A stretch of 64,000 bases of DNA from positions 117,238 through 181,237 of the forward strand of contig CAVVZC010000028.1 in the NCBI GenBank assembly GCA_963752565.1. The letters are read 5' to 3'. The notes below the pieces were generated by a model. That model was not told where the DNA came from and ran no database searches. It saw nothing but the letters and a program-made list of their open reading frames with translations. A program made the translations under genes and the position numbers. This document shows positions 57,126 to 64,000 of this stretch, piece by piece (within the stretch, counting starts at the first letter, position 1; the number at the start of each line of letters is the position of its first letter). The stretch is from UBA11574 sp963752565. GTDB lineage: Bacteria > Desulfobacterota > Desulfobacteria > Desulfobacterales > UBA11574.

Positions 57126-58073
57126 TTACGGTACCAGCCACAGCGCCACGGCTTTAGAATTTTGCAAAACTTTTCGGCATACACTTCCCATGGAATATTC
57201 TTTAACACCCGTAACCCCCCGCTGGCCCATGACAATGGTTCCACAGCCAAAACGATTAACCGCATTTAGGATGTCAGAGGCAGCATTGTGACTACCGTCG
57301 ACGATGCGGACAGAAATTTGTGTTTCTTCAATGCCGGCTTTGATCAGCATTTGTTCTGCTTTTTGTATCGTGGGAGCGATTTCCCGTCCAGCCGCAGTTT
57401 GCCACGTGACCTCCAACTCTGACAGGGATCCGAATTCTTCACTAATAGAGAAAAACCGGAACAGATTACGTTTGGAATAGAACAGCGTAATTTCACAATC
57501 GGTTCCGGCCAACATGAATGCCGCGTGATCCACAGCTCGAAGGGCATTTTCGGAGGTGTCCAAGGCAATGAGAACCGGAGTTAACCGGACATCCTCCTTG
57601 ACCATCCATACCGGGCAGGTACGACTGCATTCCAAGACTTTGTTGGCCGTCTCGCCCATAAAAAAGGCTTCGATCCGACTTCGCCCGCGAGTGCAGAGAA
57701 CGATGGCATCCATCTCTTTTTTTTCCGACCAACCGCAAATATCGCGAGCAACGCCTATTTGTTTATGGAATTCAACGGTCTGAATCCGATTCTCGTCAAA
57801 ACCAAAATCCAGCAATGCCTTCTTTCCCGCGGTAAGAATCTTTTTCGCCAATCGCTTGTTCCGACTTTCCAATTCCCTGACTTGTTTAGCTGTGTCCGGA
57901 TTGCTTTTGCTTTCTTCAGCCAATATGGGTGGTATACCCTGAATGGCATGAAACAGGTTTACATCCAGATTGTGCTGAGATCCGAAGATGAGTTTCAAAT
58001 ATTTTAGCGCCTTTAATGCATTTTCGGAACCGTCCAGCGGCACCACAACCGATTTCCTGATACCTTCTTTCAT
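57126..58073 (-). CDS. Tandem universal stress protein (two UspA domains)
   Basis: This 315-residue cytoplasmic protein has two UspA folds. Domain one spans about 1-160 (SVVVPLDGSENALKALKYL; GRSRIEAFFMGETANKV as the ATP-loop equivalent). Domain two spans about 165-315 (PVLIALDTSENALRAVDHAA; GQRGVTGVKEYSMGSVCRKV). Both keep the G-x2-G-x9-G-like loop in modified form. AAGGAG precedes the ATG. It heads the minus-strand set with the LapA-like remnant and the Ca2+/Na+ exchanger. Confidence 0.9.
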   Translation of the reverse strand: MKEGIRKSVVVPLDGSENALKALKYLKLIFGSQHNLDVNLFHAIQGIPPILAEESKSNPDTAKQVRELESRNKRLAKKILTAGKKALLDFGFDENRIQTVEFHKQIGVARDICGWSEKKEMDAIVLCTRGRSRIEAFFMGETANKVLECSRTCPVWMVKEDVRLTPVLIALDTSENALRAVDHAAFMLAGTDCEITLFYSKRNLFRFFSISEEFGSLSELEVTWQTAAGREIAPTIQKAEQMLIKAGIEETQISVRIVDGSHNAASDILNAVNRFGCGTIVMGQRGVTGVKEYSMGSVCRKVLQNSKAVALWLVP

Positions 58074-58531
58074 TTTTTTTCTCCTTCGAATTCGTAATGG
58101 TAGTAATTGATTGCCTGTAACCGGATGCTTTTCGTCCGGTTACGAAAATAACCATTATACTCTCGTGCTTTTGCTTTTGTCCGATGTTGGACAAATTGGA
58201 AATTGCCCGCTCCAATGAGCGGTCTCCCCGGCAGGGGTTTGATGCATTTTTAGTAACTTCCCTCGATCCTGTCCTAAAGACTATTGCCTACGGTGAGCAG
58301 ACCGGTCAAGCGACTCGCTATGCAGGTAGTCATTTATTTTTATGGGTGTTTGTCATGACTTTAATTCAACTTAACTAGACAACAGACCAAAGATCAATTC
58401 CTTTTCACAAGTTTACGTAGATCTGGAGATTTTAAAACCCGGTTTTCGGCCAAGGGCAAGCTCACCTTCGTTTTCCTGTAAAACGTTGCCCCACATGGCT
58501 TCAATGCCGCGATTTTTGTCAATCCGGGGAC

Positions 58532-58726
58532 TTATTTACAACAGTCGGGCGCCCAACTTTTTCCCTGCCAAGAATCTGCTCTTAGGATGTCGATATCGAC
58601 ACATGGTACCCATTCATAAGTGGCGATAACTTCCTGATTTCCTTTTTAAGGCCAGTCCACGGCCTTTGTGTAACGGTCAAACAAACCTCCAATTTCCTGA
58701 AACAGATCCCCTTTAACAATTGGCAT
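58532..58726 (-). pseudogene. Hsp20 small heat-shock protein remnant
   Basis: From ATG 58,726 the frame gives MPIVKGDLFQEIGGLFDRYT and KAVDWP, then TAA at 58,646-58,648, then KGNQEVIATYEWVPCVDIDI. This follows the N-terminus of Hsp20/alpha-crystallin proteins up to the start of the crystallin domain (W-x-P-x-VDI). After about codon 46 the similarity ends; the alpha-crystallin core is missing or unrecognisable, and another stop follows at 58,532. Confidence 0.65.
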
Positions 58727-58754
58727 GATGTACTTAATTACTATAGTATATAAT

Positions 58755-58960
58755 TTAAATCACCTAAAATCTGCAATTGCCGATTTCGCCGCAGTTGCAA
58801 GTTGAGCTTGCGAAATCCCGCTTGCGGGGACGCAGGTCGTGAAGCTGTGATAAGCCACCGCGAACGCCCTGTAACACAGTCCCGCCATAGGCGGGATGAA
58901 AGCGGTGATCCCGAAGGGTGAAAAATTTTGAAAAATTCGTAAAAGTCGATACACAGCAAT
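58755..58960. repeat. Palindrome-rich intergenic element
   Basis: Hairpins include CCCGCTTGCGGG (58,817-58,828) and TCCCGCCATAGGCGGGA (58,880-58,896), separated by GCGAACGCC/GCGGTGATC-type sequence, in a GC-rich patch within AT-rich DNA. Short frames across it are artefacts. It resembles a REP/BIME-type insertion. Confidence 0.5.
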
Positions 58961-59645
58961 AAAGTGTATTCAGTCTACCTCGAAATCAGGGCTATCTATT
59001 CATAAATATTGTTTATATTATCCTTTTCAGAGATTTTCATGCAGTTTTTAGGTATCAGTTAATCAAACCTTAGGCATTCAATTCAACAAGTTTTCAGCGT
59101 ATTTGTATGTCCCAACTATTTTGTTTGTGAGAACATATACTTATAATGAAGGGATAAAATCAGAGAAGACTTCTTCTTTAAAAATATTATCCCAATTTTT
59201 CCATTTTTCAAAATATTTGGTATATGAATTTTTGTTTTAAAGTTGTAATGGTAAAAAGGTTTCCATTGAGAGTTTAATGTGAACATAATATTCAGACTTC
59301 TTTTTTACAAATCGTATCACGACAGTTGACCCTGGACATTTTATTTAAATAGTTGTATTTAAATGAACTATCAACAGGTATTATTAGTTTTACATCGGTA
59401 CCTTTTACGTTAGTTCCAACCATATCTGTTATCTCACAGTCTGATATTATAGAACTTATGCAACTGTACCAGGTTGCCTTTAAAATGAAAACATCTAAGA
59501 TCCTGAATTTTGAACGAGTCGGAAGCTTCCATGTGCCACTTGATTATAGCGAAAACTCCAACGCCGAAGGCATTTGAAGGTTCAAGAGTTATCTGCATTG
59601 TTTTAAACCGGAAGTGAGTTTAGGAAAAGATGGTGAATACAAAAA
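58961..59645. other. AT-rich gap upstream of the CDF gene
   Basis: About 680 bases without a supported gene. A 74-codon plus-strand frame at 59,353 has no ribosome site and no family resemblance and is not annotated. The 58,074-58,531 stretch on the other side of the Hsp20 remnant likewise shows nothing recognisable. Confidence 0.3.
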
Positions 59646-60596
59646 GTGAAGAAACACAGTGATAAAAAGGTAATCTATGCCGCGCTGTTCGGCAACTCCG
59701 CCATCGCCGTTATGAAGTTTATCGTTGCTGTTTTCTCGGGTAGTGCGGCCATGCTGGCAGAAGGCTTTCACAGCACGGCCGACAGCGTAAATCAGTTGAT
59801 GCTGCTGATCGGACTTAAGCGCGCTGCACGGCCTCCCGATGAAAATCATCCTTTCGGCTACGGCAAAGAACTCTATTTTTGGGCATTTGTGGTTGCTGTT
59901 TCCATTTTTTGCGTAGGTGCCGCACTGTCTATATATGGAGGGATTAAGAATTTACTGCATCCAGAGCCGGTCACATCTCTTTTTATTTCATTGGTCGTAC
60001 TTGGTATTTCTGTGATATTTGAGGCTTATCCCTGGTGGGTAGCATATTCAGAAGCCAAAAGCCTTAAATCCGAAAAGGGATTCTCCAGTTTTTTAGATTT
60101 AGCTATTCGATCCAAAAATCCTACGGTCATGGTCGTTCTCTTAGAAGATAGTGCCGCAATGATTGGGTTGTTCTTGGCTGCTGTGGGTATCAGCCTGGCT
60201 CATGTTACCGGTATGCCCTTTTTTGACTCGGCTGCCAGTATTTTAATCGGCATCATGCTGTTTATACTGGCTCTTTTTCTGGCTCGGGAGACCAAAGCTC
60301 TGTTAATCGGGGAAAGTGCGGGCATCAAAGACAGGGAACGCATTCGACAGGTAATATGCAACGTGTCCGAAGTAAAACACTGTGGTCAAATCCTTACCAT
60401 GCACATGGGGCCTAAAGATATACTTCTTAATATGGAGGTTGAATTTATAGACAATTTGTCAACGGATGAATTGGAGGCGGCAGTGGAAAGGATTGAAAGA
60501 AGCGTCAAAGCGGCGGTTCCTGCCGTTACCAAAATATTTATTGAAGCCCAGTCCTTAAAAAAGAAACGCACAAAATCCGAATTCCGAGGTGAATAG
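59646..60596 (+). CDS. Cation diffusion facilitator (CDF) metal exporter
   Basis: This 316-residue protein has about six membrane helices and a cytoplasmic C-terminal domain. The first metal-site motif HSTADSVNQ (helix 2) and FFDSAASILIG (helix 5) with HPFGYGKE are CDF signatures; such proteins export Zn2+, Fe2+, Co2+ or Mn2+ against protons. The start is taken as GTG 59,646 because it matches the family N-terminus; the ribosome site (AGGAAAAG) is rather far upstream. Metal specificity is not certain. The FieF subset usually has aspartates in the helix-2 site where this one has His/Asp. Confidence 0.88.
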   Translation: MKKHSDKKVIYAALFGNSAIAVMKFIVAVFSGSAAMLAEGFHSTADSVNQLMLLIGLKRAARPPDENHPFGYGKELYFWAFVVAVSIFCVGAALSIYGGIKNLLHPEPVTSLFISLVVLGISVIFEAYPWWVAYSEAKSLKSEKGFSSFLDLAIRSKNPTVMVVLLEDSAAMIGLFLAAVGISLAHVTGMPFFDSAASILIGIMLFILALFLARETKALLIGESAGIKDRERIRQVICNVSEVKHCGQILTMHMGPKDILLNMEVEFIDNLSTDELEAAVERIERSVKAAVPAVTKIFIEAQSLKKKRTKSEFRGE

Positions 60597-60752
60597 GATC
60601 AAAGCAAGCTTTTACAGCGTACCATTTTGAGAGCCGATCGGTATGGGGTTAAAAATTTATTGAATTAATTTGTATCAGCGACTGGCTTATGACGGTATGT
60701 TGCAGCGCTTGGATCGTAGCGGACTTTTCCGTCCAGGAACCAATCATTAATA

Positions 60753-60974
60753 GAAATAGAAAACGAACTGAAAAAGTGTGCTTATGAAGTTAAGCGTATC
60801 ATTAAAACAGGAATTCCATTCAGAGAGATACTGCGAACCGAAGAAGAGGAAGACGTCTCTGTTATTGTCATCGGATCTCACGGAAGGACAAATCTTGAAG
60901 AGATTTTCCTGGGCTCCGTATCAGAAAAAGTGATACGAAAATGCAAAAAGCCGGTATTGGTCATTAAAAGATAA
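60753..60974 (+). pseudogene. UspA fragment (C-terminal half)
   Basis: A start-less frame of 73 codons encodes the end of a universal stress protein: YEVKRIIKTGIPFREIL, then VIVIGSHGRTNLEEIFLGSV with the ATP-binding G-x2-G-x9-G(S) loop, and KKPVLVIKR. The N-terminal half is absent; TAA and TAG stops precede it. It is a relic next to the CDF gene. Confidence 0.8.
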
Positions 60975-61045
60975 AGGCCGATGAATCTTCAAATGAACAG
61001 GCAGGGCAATTAAACTGATATTTTAACATTATTTTTACCTGAGGT

Positions 61046-61201
61046 GAGAACGGCCGATTGAAGAAAGCTGTGGCCGAATTGACGCTGAACAAATTGATTT
61101 TGAGGGAAGCCCTTGAGGTAAACTACTAAGCCCCATCCGACGCCGTCAATGCATTAAGCGCCTACAGCAGAAGTTGGGGGTATCGGCACGACGGGCCTGA
61201 C
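61046..61201 (+). mobile_element. IS3-family transposase remnant
   Basis: GRLKKAVAELTLNKLILREAL followed by a stop is the typical end of an IS3-family (IS407-like) OrfA, and in the next frame RRQCIKRLQQKLGVSARRA matches the start of the OrfB region. This OrfA/OrfB frame arrangement is as expected for IS3 elements. Everything else, including the DDE catalytic core and ends, is missing. The relic stops exactly where repeat copy E begins. Confidence 0.75.
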
Positions 61202-61275
61202 TTGTGATATGGTATTACGGTATCTCAGAAATTTCAAGCACTTGATACATGCTTTCAATTGCAGGTATCTCAGAT
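61202..61275 (+). repeat. Dispersed intergenic repeat, 5'-truncated copy E
   Basis: It starts inside the family core: TGATATGGTATTACGGTATC, TCAGAAATTTCAAGCACTTG, ATACATGC, AATTGCAGGTATC. These blocks match copy F almost exactly. The left half of the element is absent; the IS3 relic abuts it. From 61,276 to 61,902 no supported gene is seen; a 131-codon minus-strand frame at 61,215-61,610 is partly repeat-derived. Confidence 0.7.
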
Positions 61276-61902
61276 GCACCCGACGCTTGAATATTAGGGA
61301 TAGCCCAAGAAGTAAAACAGATCGGATTCATGCGATCTGTTTTAATAATCTTCAGTTTGCTCTTTTTAAGATGTCTATTTGGTGTTTTATCCATAGGTAT
61401 CATCATATAAACAAAATATTTAGATGGTACAGAACCGGCGATCAATAGCAGAAGTCCAACCATTTCCTTCAAAACCGGGCTTGATAATATCGCAGTTTTT
61501 ACTGCCCCCTCGATTTTAGCAATTACATTTGAAGAATCTTTAGTATTAACAACCAAATTTCCTACTTTATAATCTATCATATCAACTTTTTTGTAAAAAT
61601 CCGTTAACAATATGTTGAAGTATTATTTATTATTGGCTATAGTCTCCATGCACAGTAATAACTATTTGTAATGCAAAGAGAAAGCGTATTTTCAAGTAGA
61701 CAGCCATATCCGAAAATAGGCATGATAGAGACGATATACACTCTGAAAGCAAAACCATATCGAACTAAACAATGCCGATATAGATGTTGGTGATTTTTCG
61801 TCCTTTGAAAAGCTCAATTTGGCCTGCTTAAGGATAGTCGGTCATTGTTTTTTCCCGCTGAAATATCATTTGTATTAATTTATCGTAAAGGGTTTCCGGC
61901 TT

Positions 61903-63615
61903 ATGGACATCTGGTTTGTCGTTATGGAACTGGTACTGCTGCTGGGCGGTGCTTTCATGATGGGCGCCGCTGGCCCAGCGCCTGAGGCAAAGCCCCGATA
62001 ATAGGATATCTTCTGGCGGGCACCATCGTCGGCCCGCTGCTGTTTAACACGGCGCTTGTCAACCAGGCCTCGGAGCTGGGGGTCTCGCTGCTGTTGTTTT
62101 CCATCGGTCTGGAATTCAGTTTCAAACAGCTAATGAAAATGGGGCGGATGGCATTCGGCGGGGGAACGCTGCAGCTGGTGTTGACCATCCTAACGGTTTC
62201 CCTGATAACGGTCAACATGTTCGACCTGCCCCGGGCGCTTACGCTGGGAGCCATCGTAAGCGACGAGTTCCACTACCATAGTGCTGCGGTTGCCGGTGGA
62301 CCGCGTGGAAATCGATTCGGTCAAAGGCAGGACATGTTTAGCCATTCTTTTGCTTCAGGACATCGCCATCGTACCCCTCGTGTTGATGGTCAGCTTCTTT
62401 ACACCGGTGGCGTCAGAGATGAATATCGGTCTGCATATCCTCAAGGTGATCCTATCAGTGATCGGGTTGGCCGTTGTGTTTATACCTACTGCTCTATCAT
62501 CTTGGCCCCGGCACTGCTGAGCGAGGCGAAACTCTTTGCCAATCGTGCAGTGATCTGTACCGCTGAGCATCACTGTGGGTTTCGGCGCAGCTTGGGCCGC
62601 CCACAAACGACACATCTCCCCGGCGCTGGGCGCTTTTGTTGCGGGCATGCTGCTGGGAGAATCCCCTTTGTCACCCAGATCCGATCCGATATCGGCTCGA
62701 TGCGCATCATCATGGTCACCTCTTTTTTGCCTCGGTGGGCATGGGCTGCGCAAGCCCATATGGTTTATCAAACACTTGCACTGGGTAGCGCTCGTTTCGG
62801 TAATCGTTCTGATTCTGAAAACCGGGATTATTATATTGTCGGCCGTTTATCAGCCTCGAAACCGACAAGCCCTGGCCACGGGCATTACCTTGAGCCAGGT
62901 CGGAGAGTTTTCATTCGTGCTGGCAGCCACTGCCCGCAGGGGCGGTTTGCTAGGCAGCCGATATCGTTGATCTGATTGGTGTCGGCGGCATCATCTCGTA
63001 CTGATGCTGGTCACCCCATATCTGATTGCCAATGCCGTATTCAATGGCCGAGCGGTTACTGACACTGATTTTTAGAAAGAAACCTTTGACCGCAAGCACT
63101 TCTCCATCCGGGAAGGCCGAACCGGCCAACCGAGTGCTGGTGGTGGGATTGGGGCCGGCCGGGCGCCAAGTGGTGCAGACACTGTTGGCCCATAACTTGG
63201 AACCGGTGATAATCGACGTTAATCCCAAAAGCCGCGATTACGCCAGCCAACAGAGCCTTCATCTTCATCTGGGAGATGCAGGTCAAGAGAGAGAATCTGA
63301 TGCACGCGGGCTTGCCCGAAATGTGCATGGTGGTGGTGACGATTCCGATCCCCGTGCTGCGGTCCGGATCGTAGAAATGATTCGGCAGCTTCGGCCCATG
63401 TGCCAATTGCCGCCCGGTGTCGCTATAACCGGCATGTCGCCGATTTCCAGGAAGCCGGCGCCGACATCGTCGTCGATGAAGAGGTCACAATGGGGGAAAC
63501 ATGTTAAGCCGGCAGATCATAGATTATCTGATGAATGGCTCGGCCGCCGTGATGGCCTGCCGCCTTGGCGGACAAATCCCGGAATCGATCACCGAAAAGA
63601 GATCGTAGCCGATGT
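61903..63615 (+). pseudogene. CPA2-family cation:proton antiporter (KefB-like), multiply frameshifted
   Basis: Recognisable antiporter segments appear in order but in changing frames: DIWFVVMELVLLLGGAFMMG at the start, LLAGTIVGPLLFNTALVNQA, ELGVSLLLFSIGLEFSFKQL, RTCLAILLLQDIAIVPLVLM, HISPALGAFVAGMLLGES, ITLSQVGEFSFVLAA, then a TrkA-N/RCK domain (VLVVGLGPAGRQVV, and further on FQEAGADIVVDEEVTMGE). Frame changes occur at least near 61,970, 62,275, 62,510, 62,640, 62,740 and 62,950. The gene would have encoded a K+/H+ antiporter with a regulatory nucleotide-binding domain. It is GC-richer than its surroundings. It is either a decayed acquired gene or a poorly sequenced one. Confidence 0.85.
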
Positions 63616-63629
63616 TAAGGTTTGCATAT

Positions 63630-63815
63630 GTCGTAAAATCAATAAAAAATCAAAAAGGATTCGTCCTATAGCGAAAACCATATCACAATGTTTTAAGGCA
63701 TCAAAACCTGTCTGATATTGCAGTTGTCGCCACAACTAAGGCTTGGTGATACGGTATTGAAGTATCTCATAAATTTCAGGCATTTGATACATGCTTTCAA
63801 TTGCAGATATCCAAG
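63630..63815 (+). repeat. Dispersed intergenic repeat, copy F
   Basis: This long copy at the right edge has: ATCAATAAAAAATCAAAAAG, GGATTCGTCCTATAGCGAAA, CATATCACAATGTTTTAAGG, GTCGCCACAACTAAGGCTTG, GTGATACGGTATTGAAGTAT, CTCATAAATTTCAGGCATTT, GATACATGC and AATTGCAGATATCC. Related short blocks (TATTGCAGATACATGC) recur at about 63,963, hinting at a second, partial copy up to the window end. Confidence 0.75.
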
Positions 63816-64000
63816 ATTTCCCCGTCATTTGTGTATTGGAAATTTCTCAGGAATAAAAACAGGTCTGAATCGTGTGATCACCATTAGGTATCCCAACTGT
63901 GCTTCTTTTTCAGGTATATCTTTGGGGCAGCAGGATATTTTTGCATGGTCAGATTTCTGCACTATTGCAGATACATGCACTCGGCTATTTAAAAAGTTTA

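Noticed and set aside
42403..58726. General reassignment of TAA/TAG to glutamine
   Set aside because: Many intact genes in the window end normally at TAA or TAG, so a changed code is not tenable.
59353..59577. Plus-strand 74-codon frame
   Set aside because: No ribosome site, no recognisable protein features, and AT-rich chance composition.
61215..61610. Minus-strand 131-codon frame
   Set aside because: About a fifth of it is antisense to dispersed repeat copy E; the start is a weak TTG and no family is recognisable.

Overview
The window reads as one contiguous bacterial chromosome segment, most likely from a sulfate-reducing Desulfobacterota (Desulfobacterales-like) organism. That placement is an inference. 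It rests on the mix of housekeeping genes, the many short inverted-repeat elements between genes, and the AT-leaning intergenic DNA; no search could be run.

1-19 kb is mainly core genome. It starts with the 3' half of a 23S rRNA gene, a 5S rRNA gene and a rho-independent terminator. A membrane histidine kinase and an NtrC-type response regulator follow (8-nt overlap), then a GH13 sucrose-phosphorylase-like enzyme. On the minus strand lie IHF-alpha, a 43-aa gene that leads into it, a PurD-like ATP-grasp ligase and tRNA-Thr(CGT). A plus-strand run then carries mfd, two SurA/PpiC-type periplasmic folding proteins, mgtE, recO, a GHMP kinase and glyQ/glyS.

21-37 kb holds an alcohol dehydrogenase, a minus-strand hisD / Do-type protease / lgt set and serC. 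A TetR-controlled electrophile or acrylate-type detoxification operon comes next; its AcuI/YhdH-like gene is wrecked by frameshifts. A KAS III-like protein without the usual catalytic His and Asn, a DUF481 outer-membrane protein and a GC-richer sthA follow. The intergenic gaps here contain a dispersed repeat family and several MITE-like elements.

37-64 kb is an accessory envelope, ion and stress region. It has five MscS-family channels within about 14 kb, a linked unknown winged-helix protein, cardiolipin synthase, an M48 lipoprotein peptidase, CorA, glycogen phosphorylase, LapA-like membrane proteins, a Ca2+/Na+ exchanger, a tandem UspA protein and a CDF metal exporter. Many genes here are broken: two LapA-like genes, ftsH, a CBM48-like glycogen-binding gene and hsp20 each carry a premature in-frame stop; ftsH also has a large in-frame deletion; a DHH phosphoesterase is truncated; an mgtE end is fused to a lipoprotein fragment; a CPA2/KefB antiporter has many frameshifts; and UspA and IS3 fragments remain. 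The membership (FtsH, Hsp20, KefB, M48, channels) recalls known stress-tolerance islands, but this copy looks partly decayed.

Start codons were moved inward from the longest ORF where a ribosome binding site or family N-terminus supported it. All family calls come from reading motifs, not from database searches.
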